Assembly (NCBI GenBank): GCA_950097015.1
Contig: CATNEN010000038.1
Span: forward strand, 496,001-560,000
Reading direction: 5' to 3'
Source of the DNA: Macrostomum hystrix
Lineage: Eukaryota > Platyhelminthes > Macrostomidae
Length of the DNA: 64,000 bases
The position numbers were made by a program, and so were the translations under genes. Positions 48,063 through 59,819 of this stretch are shown one piece after another (position 1 is the first letter of the stretch; each line of letters opens with the position of its first letter). The notes below the pieces were generated by a model. The model did no database searches. It was not told the DNA's origin and was given only the letters and a program-made list of their open reading frames with translations.

Positions 48063-48495
48063 TCCCTTGTCATTATTTTTTAAACATTTTTAAATGTTCA
48101 ATCAAACATTTCCCTTCAGAAATTCTTTTATTGTACCCGCAGCAAAATTGCGCTCAAAATTCTCTGATTAGACAATCAGTTATGCACTTAGCTTTACAAG
48201 AGATTGAAGATATATAGAAAGGCAGTGAAATGCGACAATCTACCCGGGGGTAGCGAAGGTGTCACTGCGAAGCAATCCTCACAATTGCGCTCGATTGCAC
48301 TTACTGCAGGCAGTCGGGGCTTGCGTGGATCCCACACCAGAAAGCTGACGCATCTGAGAGGCAGCCAGCGTTACCCACCCACGCATCACCAACATCGCCA
48401 GTTCCATCAGGTTCTATAAGTTGAGGCCTGCATCCAAATCAAGCTTCAGTTCATGGCACTACTACCATAGGTTAGTATTTATGTTGATGAAGAGT

Positions 48496-48536
<41 letters not shown>

Positions 48537-49254
48537 ACAGCAGGCGACAGAGAAAATAAACCGCTGGACCCCGGGATGCGAATTCAGTGTTTTGGTATTT
48601 GCGGTGGAGTGGAGCCTTGGCGGTGTCATTCTCCCAGCTAGCACGGAACACACCGACTTCCTTGCCTCCCCTGCATCCGATGTCGCTTCCTTATCCATCG
48701 AGTTCGTAAAATTGTTGCTGGCCAACTGACATTTCTGCGCCGAGTTCGTACTTAAACAAACAGAGGCGAGACCTCCAGCGCTGCACCGGCCTTACAAACG
48801 GGTGTTTATTTTTCTAATCATCGTGAGGCCGCAAAGTCCACAGATGGTTAGTACACTGCGCGAACCACCAAAACTGCAGGTGCTTCTGCGACAACCTCCC
48901 TAGCCATTTCCAGCTTTCCCTAATGACGCTTTGGGGCTGCTTTTATTATCATGAATCCCCAGGATTGCGACAAAAGTGAAGGATAACAAACTGACTGATT
49001 CGCAAGGCGGCATTCGTAGCCATCCCCACGAGACAGATGAGAGATAGGCCTATACGCTACACAAGCCACACTTTTAAGGCTCTACTGACATTTTCGAACT
49101 GCTAGGAAATGCATAAAATTAGATGGAAAAGGGGAAAACTGAAGGAGAACTGGGGTTGAAAGAATGCGTCTCAGGTGAATAACTATAATTATAACTGTTC
49201 ATGTTTTGCAATAAGGCGGAATCTAGTTGACAGGTTGCGCTGGTGTGAAAGTCC
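48063..49254. other. Unassigned, with CAG tract
   Basis: Contains a (CAG) run of about 12 units at 48498-48533, interrupted by AAA. The frame through it is open for about 100 codons, but no splice context or homology supports an exon. Nothing else is recognised. Confidence 0.35.
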
Positions 49255-49590
49255 GTTTACTTGCTCTGTCACTGTGTACCATGAATCGCTTGAGTGTACC
49301 GTGTATCGCTTGTGTGTACCATTTATCGCTTGTGTCTGCCGTGTATCGCTTGTGTGTACCATTAACGCTTGTTTGTTTCGTGTATCTCTTGTGCACATCG
49401 TGAATCGCTTGTGTTTTCAGTGTATCGCTTGTGTTTTCAGTGTACGCTTGTGTTTTCAGTGTACGCTTGTGTTTTCATCGCTTGTGTTTTCAGTGTATCG
49501 CTTGTGTTTTCAGTGTACGCTTGTGTTTTCAGTGTACGCTTGTGTTTTCATCGCTTGTGTTTTCAGTGTATCGCTTGTGTGTTCAGTGTA
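49255..49590. repeat. Degenerate 19-20-bp array
   Basis: Units like CGCTTGTGTTTTCAGTGTAT with GTACC and GCC variants. It grades directly into the 17-bp array that follows. Confidence 0.85.
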
Positions 49591-50105
49591 TCGTTTGAAC
49601 TTTAGATTCGTTTGAACTTTAGATTCGTTTGAACTTTAGATTCGTTTGAACTTTAGATTCGTTTGAACTTTAGATTCGTTTGAACTTTAGATTCGTTTGA
49701 ACTTTAGATTCGTTTGAACTTTAGATTCGTTTGAACTTTAGATTCGTTTGAACTTTAGATTCGTTTGAACTTTAGATTCGTTTGAACTTTAGATTCGTTT
49801 GAACTTTAGATTCGTTTGAACTTTAGATTCGTTTGAACTTTAGATTCGTTTGAACTTTAGATTCGTTTGAACTTTAGATTCGTTTGAACTTTAGATTCGT
49901 TTGAACTTTAGATTCGTTTGAACTTTAGATTCGTTTGAACTTTAGATTCGTTTGAACTTTAGATTCGTTTGAACTTTAGATTCGTTTGAACTTTAGATTC
50001 GTTTGAACTTTAGATTCGTTTGAACTTTAGATTCGTTTGAACTTTAGATTCGTTTGAACTTTAGATTCGTTTGAACTTTAGATTCGTTTGAACTTTAGAT
50101 TCTAT
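49587..50105. repeat. 17-bp minisatellite, about 30 perfect copies
   Basis: TTCGTTTGAACTTTAGA is repeated about 30 times with essentially no differences, the most uniform array in the window. This suggests very recent expansion or active homogenisation. Confidence 0.97.
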
Positions 50106-50339
50106 GAATCATCACATTAAAAAAGCTTAGCTTTTTATTTATTCGCATTGCCTATCAACTTGAACTTCTTATCTTCTTCGTTCCTACTTAAAGTAGCTTT
50201 TTAAGGCTTACTTCTTGTTTCAAATATAAGATGATGTCCCAGCACACTTAAATGGAGGATCTAATATGGGGATCTATATAACAAACTGCTAATAGTCTAC
50301 AAAAAAGCTCGCAGAAAAGACGAACCTCCCTGCTATATC

Positions 50340-50545
50340 GTAAAAAAAGAAGCTAATAGAACTGATTTAAAACTAAAAGAAAAAATATTTGGTGACAAAA
50401 AAGGTCAGGAAGATGTTTGCAGTACAATATCTGGGAAAATAAATGTGTGTAAATCCGTTCACGGAGTTGGTCTTCTGCAATCAATGACACTACTGGGAGG
50501 GAGAGCCTGTGCCGCTGCTGCCGCTGTTCCTTCACAATGTTGTTG
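50340..50545 (-). pseudogene. Duplicate of the decarboxylase 3' end
   Basis: On the minus strand this segment encodes SGSSGTGSPSQ followed by TAG, matching the decarboxylase C-terminus [11 protein letters not shown]-stop at 54697-54740. It continues into a related 3' untranslated stretch (AAAACTAAAAG, TCAGGAAGATR, GACAAAAA words in the same relative order as 54560-54630). Only the tail is present. It lies just past the 3' end of the ABCG gene. Confidence 0.65.
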
Positions 50546-50880
50546 CTCTGTACACCGATGGCTCCGTGGGCGGCGACAGTCGTGCGGGAGGCGCGGACTG
50601 CATCGCCTTCCACAATGACTCGGAGACATTCAGGATTGCCGCCGCAGGGTAATTGTGCAGCTCGCTATGGATTTGATCGAGGACTTTAGATCTAACAGTG
50701 CGCTCATCCTGTCAGACTGGGCGGCGTCGTCCTCAGGCCTTGTGTAGCCCAGATGTGCGAACAGAGACACGTGCGGGAAAAAGTTTTGCAGCATCAATGC
50801 CCAGATGGCGTCACGATCATCTGGTCAAGCGATGCGGTAGCGAACGCCATCGATGACTCGGTCGATCGTTAGATTTTTCT
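50546..50880 (+). pseudogene. RNase H domain relic of a non-LTR retrotransposon
   Basis: The plus strand reads LYTDGSVGGDSRAGGADC, the first strand and catalytic Asp of a retroelement RNase H domain, then continues after a frame break with LAMDLIEDFRSNSALILSD, the second motif. Stops and shifts make it dead. It abuts the decarboxylase tail copy on the opposite strand. Confidence 0.7.
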
Positions 50881-51230
50881 GGCAAAAGCTCTTAGTGGAG
50901 CCTTTATTTCCTAGCTTAGCATCTCAGGCCCTTTGTAGTACAAAAGAGCTAAGAAACCAGTTTTTGCCTCAGGCTTTTGAGGTGGAGTTTAAGCTGTCTT
51001 ATTGCTTTAGTTCTAAGCATTCGTGAGGCTTGTGGACAATGACCAAAGCTTTGGAGCAACTGATCTCACCGTATGTAGTAAAATGTGTCATCGAAATGAA
51101 ATTATGAACTTTATAGCATAGCTTTTCTGCTTCATCTAAAGACAGACATTATGATCTGTTGTGCAACCTAATACACCTTAAAAATCGTTGATAAAATGAT
51201 GTGAAAAATGTTGCTCGCTCTGATGCTCGC
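50881..51230 (-). other. 3' flank of the ABCG gene
   Basis: Downstream of the ABCG stop. No gene or repeat is recognised; part may be its 3' untranslated region. Confidence 0.4.
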
Positions 51231-54065
51231 TCAGAGTTTCCTTATGCGTAGCCACAGATAGCCAGCCACTCGGGAGATTGTTAGAAATAAAATAACAATG
51301 ACAATGTTCCACCAGACAGGAAGCAGTGGGTCAGGAAAGTACTGGAGAATCTCGGCAGACGGAAACACAGTCTGGTTGTTCGCATTCTGCAAGGTGCCGT
51401 TCCGACAGCTCGGGTAGGTGCTAGTTAGTGTCGTAGAGCATCTGGCAGAGGTTCGGAAGTAACTAACTCAGTGGCGGACAATACCAGCAGCATCACCTTT
51501 TGAATCTATCGAACAGTCTATTGAGAAAACTTGCTGGGTGAAGCTGCAAGGAGCACTTACATAAAGTTAGCAGAGCTAAGCACCGTCAACTGCAGGCAGT
51601 AGTGGTAGCAGTAGCGAGTGAAGGACAGGTACTTTGCCCATTCCAGCCAGGCTGGGTAGGAAGTCGTCAGGTAACCGCCTGTTATTTGAGTGATCATGAA
51701 AATCAACACTTTGAGCATTGTCAACGCAATAAAAAAGTGGCTTTAGTGGCTTTAGTGGCTTTAAAAAAGTGACAGTGTCAAACTTGCCGAAGAGCCCACA
51801 GAACATCATTAACGAGTAGGCAATGGTCATATTCGCCTGGGCATTGTCAGTCAGAATCGCGATGAAAGTTCCGAAGCTCTACAGCATATCAGCAAAAAAA
51901 TACGGGTAGTTAAAAATATTTTCAGTTGAAAAATTTGCCAATTGTCGCGAATCAGGTCACCTGAAAGGCCAGGTTGTTGATGAGGACGCCAAGAACGAAC
52001 GGAGCGTACTCAGATCCGCTGCCTAGTCCGGCGATCCAGTAGATCAGGGTAAGCGACACCAATGGTGACATAATCAACAACGGCATCTCCGTGACCGTCT
52101 TTGCGGAGTAGTATGCCCCGATTTGATACATGCCTGCGCGTCTCTCGTGCTTTACTATCGCAATGTCCTCGTGCCCTGGGCCGGGGACATATTGGGGAAA
52201 TTACATTGAGATCGCAGTCAGAGCTTAACATGCGAAATTTTAATGCAGCTGCTCACATGAAGCAATGGCTTCAAGAAGTGGTCGATAGCTCATGTTCCAC
52301 ACGATAAAAAAAACCTGCAATTTGAGAATTATCGCATTGCGAATAGTCAATGTGGAAATGTAGCCCTTGGAAATCAGCAAAGAAGCAAAGTGTCTGCTCA
52401 CACATCCCAGTATGTCACTGACGTGCTCTTCCGTGCGTGCGATGCGCAGCCACAGCAGGCAACACATCAGTCCCACAAGCAATGTCTGGATCACTCTCAG
52501 TGTCGATACGGAGCGGCTGCGTTCCAGATGGAAGCCGCGAACGATCAGCGCTTTCAGCTGGCGGCTCCAGCTCACGCTGTTCTCATTGCTCGGTTTTACA
52601 TCCGATGGCCAAGTCGCTGATGGCTCAAGTGATTTCGCTGCACTGTCGCTACAGCCTACGGTCTCGTCAATGTCGTGAGCGATATCTCGATTCTTGAGAT
52701 CAGAGAATCTGGCGCCCTCTTGGATGATACGTGACTTACTACCAGCTGCGCTTCTCACAATCTCCACTGTGGATAAAACGGTCATTGTGCACTAATTATT
52801 TTTAGTTCTAACCCGCAGTCTACGATTCGGTTTTGAAAATCGAAGCCTATCATTGAACTGTTTGATTCCGAACTGCAGAGTGAGTCGTGTTACGCTTATT
52901 TTAAATAAGGGATATTTTAAAAGGAAATAAAATATGAGAGCTGGTGCATTGCCTCATTTCGATGTGTACTGAACACTTACGCATAAAATCTGCCGGATTC
53001 CAGTGCTTCTGAAAAGGCACACCGATGCCCTCAAAATAGTCGACCATGCCGCTGCGCTTGCCGCTATACGAGATGCGACCATCGGTCAGAAGTAGCAGGT
53101 CCTCGAAACTGTAGAAAACCTGCGACGATGGCTGGTGAATGCTAGCGATGACAATTTTGTTGCCAAGCCTTGACCATCGGCCCAGCAGTTGGACCAGAGT
53201 CATGGCCATGCTCGAGTCGAGGCCAGAGGTTGGTTCGTCCAGCAGCAGCACGTCTGGATTGCGCAGCAGCTCACACGCAATGTGGGCTCGCTTTTTCTCA
53301 CCTCCGGACAGCCCGGGCATTGTGATGTCGCCCATGACTTTAGGAGAATGGTGGCACCGATGTGGCTACGATACGAGTCATTTTTTTACAATATCGAATT
53401 CAAAATATCAAAGCATCTCACCCGTGTCCATACATTTCTTCAGTTCCAGTGTGCTAATCACATCTTCGATGCGATTCCTTCGCTCCACGTCGGTAAAGGC
53501 ATCCGGCAGCGTTACTTTAGCCGCGAACTAAATTAAGGAGAACGGTAGGCTTTCGTTGGAACCTAATAACAGCTGATTGTAACGCTATCCTAGTACGAAC
53601 TGAGATTAAAATGATTTAATGATCTAACCCATGTGAGTTACCTCAATGGTCTGCCTCAGAGTCAGGCCGGGAAAGAACACGTCCATTTGAGTTACGTAAC
53701 CGAAGGATTTCTGCAGCCTCCGACTGACCGGCTTGCCGCCCATCGAGATGCAGCCCCTGGTCGGGACCGACCGGCCAGACACGGCGTCCATGAGTGTCGT
53801 CTTGCCGGAGCCTTTTAAGTACCAGAAGAGCATTTATTCAAACTAATCTCTACAGATCAGACAAAAACAATCTTTCAGAAACTACAAAGTGAATATGGCC
53901 TAGAGTTCGCTCACCACTCGGTCCCATGACGGCTAGCAAGCAGCAGCTGCTGACAACTACGCTGACCTCATGCAGAATCTGCTTCTCGCCAGCGAAGACG
54001 CACAACCTGTCCACAGTTAGCTGTCTGGTAGCATTTGGTTCCATCGTAGCAACGTCTTGAAGCAT
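51231..54065 (-). CDS. ABCG (White-type) half-transporter, complete, ten exons
   Basis: Exons: 54065-53915, 53811-53642, 53527-53422, 53337-52981, 52766-52402, 52314-52257, 52175-51961, 51878-51788, 51678-51561 and 51441-51231. They join in frame to 613 residues. The N-terminal nucleotide-binding domain has Walker A GPSGSGKTTL split by intron 1, Q-loop YVTQMD, signature LSGGE, Walker B LLLDEPTSGLD and H-loop SIHQP, then NPADFM. The C-terminal half has six membrane segments, with HERRAGMYQIGAYYSAKTVTE before the third and LSFTRYCYHY typical of ABCG. Such half-transporters dimerise and export lipids, pigments or amines. Intron 8 uses a GC donor (G|GCAAGT), the only junction that keeps the GGYLTTSYPAW motif. 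An acceptor-like TTATCAG lies 10 nt before the ATG. It is complete and intact. Substrate is unknown, but its place behind an amino-acid decarboxylase hints at an amine. Confidence 0.93.
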
Positions 54066-54075
54066 TGCCGAAGGG

Positions 54076-54077
54076 CT
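54076..54077 (-). promoter_or_regulatory. 3' splice acceptor just upstream of the ABCG start codon
   Basis: The sequence GTTACTTATCAG ends 10 nt before ATG 54065. It could accept a leader by trans-splicing or end a 5' untranslated intron. The choice matters for the operon idea with the upstream decarboxylase. Inference only. Confidence 0.35.
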
Positions 54078-54696
54078 GATAAGTAACAATTATAATTCTG
54101 TATTCACAATATACGAGACTTGTCTGCTGATCTTCACAACGAAAGCCTCGAGGCTGCGGGAAAAGAATTGAGCAGTGTCTGCTGCATCCCCCAGACCTCT
54201 ATTCAACTACCCTGATACATGCATAACCAAAGTCGTCTTAACCCAAGGTCAACTTTCCTTAAAATATGATTAGACTTAACAATGAAATTAAGATGGTTCT
54301 AAGGACGACGTTTAAGACTATTTCTGAATACGAGTCAATTTTCGTTGTTATAGTATGTCATGCATTGTTGTGACGAAGGCATTCTTCTCAGCTACATGCC
54401 ATTTGGGGTAGCCGCTGCTAATATACAGAGAAGTATGCGGCTCTGGATGTCTATAATCCATTAGATAAATCAGCACTAAACTAATCGTCTACAAAACGAG
54501 CAATTAGAAAAGCGAACACTCGTTTCTTCTTCGTTCGAATAAAAACGAAAACCCTAATCTAAAACTAAAAGCAAATAAAAGTTTTTTAAGAAAATAATCA
54601 GGAAGATATAAAAAAAATCGGGGACAAAAAGTAAAGCAATAAAGCAGTTCAATGAGTTGTTCTTCGGTAGGCACACTTAGCACTGCACGCGTGCCA
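54078..54696 (-). other. Spacer between decarboxylase and ABCG genes
   Basis: About 620 bp, AT-rich, pyrimidine-rich on the coding strand near 54550-54610. It carries the decarboxylase 3' untranslated region. I find no AATAAA on the minus strand here. Confidence 0.4.
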
Positions 54697-57600
54697 CTAC
54701 TGGGAGGGAGTGCCTGCGCCGCTGCTGCCGCTGCTGCCGCTGCAGCAGCAGTTGCTGTTCTTTTCTAAAATGTTGACCTCCTCTAGCATCTGGCTAGCGA
54801 TGTTGCTGATGACAGCGTAGCCAAAGTCAACGTCTGCCTCCATCGTGCGGTGCGAGCTGATGACGTAGCGGATCAAGTACTTGCCCTGCAGCATTGTGGG
54901 CACCATATGAATCTGGCCACACTTGCTCACACGGCTGAGCAGCTCCTCAGATCTGGCGTTCTCGCCCTGCAAAGCAAATGATAAAAGATGAAGGTATGAA
55001 CCATGAAAGCTATTTTCGTGTAAGAATGCACCTTGCATTTGGCCTCCAAGCTAGACCACCTATACCAGTCATTCCAGCTTGACCAGCCAGTCATCATAGT
55101 GTGACCAGCCAGTCATCATAGTGTGACCAGCCAGTCATCATAGTGTGACCAGCCAGTCATCATAGTGTGACCAGCCAGTCATCATAGTGTGACCAGCCAG
55201 TCATCATAGTGTGACCAGCCAGTCATCATAGTGTGACCAGCCAGTCATCATAGTGTGACCAGCCAGTCATCATAGTGTGACCAGCCAGTCATCATAGTGT
55301 GACCAGCCAGTCATCATAGTGTGACCAGCCAGTCATCATAGTGTGACCAGCCAGTCATCATAGTGTGACCAGCCAGTCATCATAGTGTGACCAGCCAGTC
55401 ATCATAGTGTGACCAGCCAGTCATCATAGTGTGACCAGCCAGTCATCATAGTGTGACCAGCCAGTCATCATAGTGTGACCAGCCAGTCATCATAGTGTGA
55501 CCAGCCAGTCATCATAGTGTGACCAGCCAGTCATCATAGTGTGACCAGCCAGTCATCATAGTGTGACCAGCCAGTCATCATAGTGTGACCAGCCAGTCAT
55601 CATAGTGTGACCAGCCAGTCATCATAGTGTGACCAGCCAGTCATCATAGTGTGACCAGCCAGTCATCATAGTGTGACCAGCCAGTCATCATAGTGTGACC
55701 AGCCAGTCATCATAGTGTGACCAGCCAGTCATCATAGTGTGACCAGCCAGTCATCATAGTGTGACCAGCCAGTCATCATAGTGTGACCAGCCAGTCATCA
55801 TAGTGTGACCCTACAGTTACCTCAAGCCGGAAAGCCACCAGCCCAAGCATCGGCTCGTTGACGATTTCGAAGCGCTGGTCGGCTCGAATCTTTGCCTCGA
55901 AGTAGCCGGCAAGCCGGATGGTCTGCGAAAGTTTTTTTCGCTGTCGATGCCAACTGATTCACAATGGTACTCTACATTATTTCTACAATATTATATTTCA
56001 AAGAGTTCGACCGATCCCACAATGGGTAAACAGCCCTTTTAGACATCCTGGGTCCTGTAACTAACAAACGCAAAGCTGACAGCTAACTCACGTTGCGAAT
56101 GTGAGCCTGAAGGCCTTCAACTCCGTGGCTTCGCAGCACGAACCAGAGCTTCAGCGAGCGAAACCTTCTGGTGAGTAGAATCTGCCAGTTCTACAGAGGC
56201 CGAGGTCAAAGCGTTTTCTGCCTCACACCGCCTTTCTCAGTCAATTTGTTGCAATGGCTTCAGGGGAAGCACAGATTCTCACCATAAAATCAGTGGCTGT
56301 GCCGCTAGCATTGTGCTTCAGGTACAGCGGCTCAACGCTGAGCGTTTTGATCAATTTTCTGCTGTCCCTCACCCTACGGAGGCGGAGGTGAAGGCTTCGT
56401 TGGAGAGCAGAGTTCACCCATTGACTGACCCGATAACTAGATCAGACGTGGCTCGGAGACCTGCAGCTGAACTCACCAAAAAGCAGAGCACTCCACAGTC
56501 ACCAGTAGCCACTTGCAGGGACAAATGACGATCGAATCGGCACTTTCAATGCCCTTCAACGGTTGGCGAAACTCCGGACAGATGAAGCTGTTGCCCGCGT
56601 ATGCGGCGTCGACGTGCAGCCACACACCGTGAGCCTCACCTGAGGAGGAGTGGTTGAGTTGACGTTTCTCTAGTGTGTGATGAAGCTAGTCTAGGAGCTC
56701 AGAGGTCGAGGCAACTCACACACGGGGCCGATCTCGTCCAGAGCGTCGAAGGCACAGATTCCGGTGGAGCCCAGAGTGGCACAAACGAAGAAGGGCTGCA
56801 GTCCGCGTCCTAGGTCCTCACAGATCATCTGCTCCAGTGCTGAGCCTCGCATTGCGTTTCTCTCGTCGCCAGGAACTTGACGCATCGGCACCAGCCCGAT
56901 GATGGCCGCCTTCAGTACCGATGAGTGCGCCTGTGCGAACAGGAGAGCTTTCAATATGTGAGTGAAAAAATATGTGGAAAATTTATTCGTCTACGCTCGA
57001 ACCTGATCCGAGCAGTAGGCCACGAGACGGCCGTTGATTTCGGAGTCGCTGAGTTCGTTGCGGTCGGGCCTCAGTCGGTACCGATCGATTGCCTGTCGGC
57101 GGGCCGTCAAGAGACTGACCAGAGTGGCCTCGGAGGCTGTGGACTGAGCGATTGGTTGTATGCGGACTTCTGAAATAACCCAAAGACTGCAATTCCCACG
57201 GCATTAATGCAAGCACACGCGATCAGAGAGTCTTACAGGGATTACTTACAGAACGTAAAGTCTGTACGTCAACAGAACGTAATCGTCAACATTCCTCACC
57301 ATTAGGCTGCCGCCTCCAAATCCTTCGCCGCTGCCATGCATAAAGTGCTCGGGCAGTCCCAGCATTCGAGCCAGCCAGTTCGTCACGATGATGTCCAGCT
57401 CAGTGCAAGCCGGCGACGTCGCCCACGTGCACGGAACTACGTTGAACGCGCTGGTGAGCATCTCCCCGAGCAGCGACGCCGGTGAATTGATCACCGGGAA
57501 GTACGCGTTCATTCTGGGACTTTGAAAGTGAAGAATCTGCGTGGGGGGGCATTTTCGAGATCTGATGTACCATTCCGAAAACTTTTTTGATAATGTTTTT

Positions 57601-57820
57601 CGCATCAGTCTAAACTCACCCCTGGCATGACGATGTTCTGGAAGTCAGCGAATATCTGGTCCCATTGCTCGCCGGTGTCTGGGGCCCGTTCCGGCAGCAA
57701 TGGCCGCATGTAGCCTGGCTCCACGTCTGGGTTCACCCGGTAGGCGCGAATGTTCTCCAGGTAGTCGGCGATGAAGTCAACCATCTCCTTGCCACGCTTC
57801 CGGTACTCGGTCAGGTCCAT
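54697..57820 (-). CDS. Aromatic-L-amino-acid decarboxylase family (group II, PLP)
   Basis: Nine exons: 57820-57620, 57536-57300, 57143-57003, 56930-56720, 56639-56477, 56361-56283, 56190-56092, 55922-55821 and 54966-54697, giving 500 residues. Family landmarks include [16 protein letters not shown] and [16 protein letters not shown] at the N-terminus, [38 protein letters not shown] with the PLP-stacking His, [17 protein letters not shown] with the PLP-binding Asp, the PLP lysine in CPCKWLL, and PLYLKH with the catalytic loop Tyr. It should convert aromatic amino acids (DOPA, 5-HTP, histidine or tyrosine) to amines. Oddly, the near-invariant NPHK before the PLP lysine reads CPCK, while the lysine itself is kept. 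A Cys/Ser/Gly-rich tail (about 25 residues) extends the C-terminus. Intron 8 is a minisatellite. Exact substrate cannot be told. Confidence 0.92.
55075..55808. repeat. 22-bp minisatellite in decarboxylase intron 8
   Basis: About 33 units of AGTGTGACCAGCCAGTCATC plus AT, almost without variation. It fills the intron between 54967 and 55820, stopping about 12 bp short of the last donor. Confidence 0.96.
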
Positions 57821-59815
57821 GCGAATGGAAATGAGGCCCCAGGATTTGCTTTTGGGATTTACTAGGTTGCTTGTATTCTCAGGTTCTGTAAGACATTTTT
57901 TGAAGAATTCTTTAGTGTGCCAAACTTTTGCGGATTTGCTAATTAGCTTGAATTTAAGCATATAAACACTGCGTTGCTGCTTAAGTGCTAAGAAAAATAC
58001 ACACTAAACCTTTTCGATGAAGTGAAATTTTGTTAAATTTTGTGACTTTATCAGAAAAGTTTCGGAGTAAGAAAGTGCCGTTATAGTTAAACTTCATGTA
58101 AAATGTCGTCACATAGAAGAATTTGGCGAACAAATTTGAAAATATTGTTGAACTCAATAGTGAACTGCACTGTTCCAGTCGAATAAAAACTTCTTAAATT
58201 CACGTTTTGCGTGAGAATCTAAGTTTTCAATACAAAGGGGACTAAAATTCAGTAAATATTCGAAGAACATGCTTTTCCAAAGGTCACTCAAACATTCTGA
58301 TTGCGAACCCTTCTAACTGGAATTTGAAAACAATTGTCACAAGTCACACTTGGTTGAGATAAAAAGTGCTGATAGAATCGTTGGCTTGGGTTGGCTTGCG
58401 TGATGGGGATGTCGTGATGGTGATGGCGGAAGTCAGTAATTTGTTATATTTTTCCAAAGTGAGCCATGTTAACAGCCACCGAGGACTTACCGACTCTGAT
58501 TAGTTTGGGTTTCCGGTGTGTTGGCTGATATTTATATGAGATGTAAATAATTTTCTTGTTTGTATAGTTTGAGATAACTATAACTAAGGTCCAAAGTCCA
58601 AGAGTTGAGTTCGAAGGTTTGAGAAAGTTTTATAATGTCAGAGGTGCAAGGCTTCTGTCTTTTATATGGTGCACATATGGTGCACATAGCACTGGTGGGC
58701 ATAAAGATGGGAAAACTAAGGATTGGTCCTGAGAACAAGTAAAGCATGCTGTTAAGCTAAGAAGTGAATGACAGTAGAAGGTTAATGTGGTACGACTGTG
58801 GATAAGGTGCAGGGAAGGAAATGCGTCAGGGAATGCGTCATTCGGAGAGGCAGAAAGTAAATTCTGAGTATGAAGTGGTGCTGTAAAAGTGCGACTGGTT
58901 TTTTGGTTTCTGAGCTTCTGCAGACCGTCGATAAAAAGTATTTTGTTTGCCATGATGAAAGTGAAAACTTTCATCTGCGGAAAAGACAAGTGGATTTCGT
59001 TGAGTTAACAGACAGATTTGCTGCCAATTGATTGTTTGCAGAAGTTAAAATATTTTTTTGTTCTACTCGTTCGCTTAAATATCAGCGGAAATATACTAAA
59101 GTTTCGTATTGTTGGCTGGGGAGCATTCTCTAAACTATTTGCTGAAGGCAAATGATGTCTAGAGGTTAGATGTCTAGATAGGTCAAGTAGGTCAAGAAGT
59201 GGCCTCACCGCAGAATCGAGCTTAGGAACCTTGGTGCGAGAGGCAAATGCGTTAACCGACATTTTCAAGACTCATATCCGTAAATGATTGCATCCAAAGA
59301 CAGCACTGGCTTGTGGTAGTAAAAAACTCAGTGAAAAGATTTTTAAGATGCACACTGATAGCATACACTGATTTGAATGGTCTGAACTTTCTTTAATCCA
59401 AAATAAAATTGGTGTTCACTGTAAAACTATTGACATCTGCTATGAGCTAAACTACTGTGAGATTATGTCTAAACTACTAAGGGATAAGACTGGACTGCCA
59501 CAATAATGATCGTTAGCCACGATTGCGGCAGATTGGCCAACTTACCTGATAGAGTCTTACCTGAATGCTCTCAACTCGAATCCAGTAAGGAGCAGCCTAT
59601 AACTTTCAGGAAAATTCGGAAAGGATTTAAGACAAAAAAGTTATTTCGCTAAGAAAGTATTAAGAACCAAGAGCAGATGCTCATCCCATTGTAACTTTGA
59701 CATAGAAGCGTTCAAATTTTGCACGAAAAACTACTGCTACGGCTCGTAGCAGTTCATAGCAGATCAAGCCAATTCTCAACTAAATAAAAAATCAATTTTT
59801 TTCTGCTGTGTCGGC
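57821..59815. other. Upstream region of decarboxylase, nothing recognised
   Basis: About 2 kb of AT-rich DNA. The reading frame continues upstream of ATG 57820 without a conserved sequence, so the downstream ATG fits the family better. No TATA or 5' exon could be assigned. Confidence 0.4.
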
Positions 59816-59819
59816 GAAC

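Noticed and set aside
45590-48093. Long Ser/Leu/Cys and Ser/Ile/Pro frames
   Set aside because: Products of 10-bp and 15-bp arrays without stops.
48421-48729. Possible polyQ gene around the CAG run
   Set aside because: About 100 codons with no start conservation, splice junction or recognised domain; kept as unassigned.
51576-51830. Minus-strand frame continuing through the ABCG exon into intron sequence
   Set aside because: The membrane-domain motif continues only when the intron with GC donor is removed.
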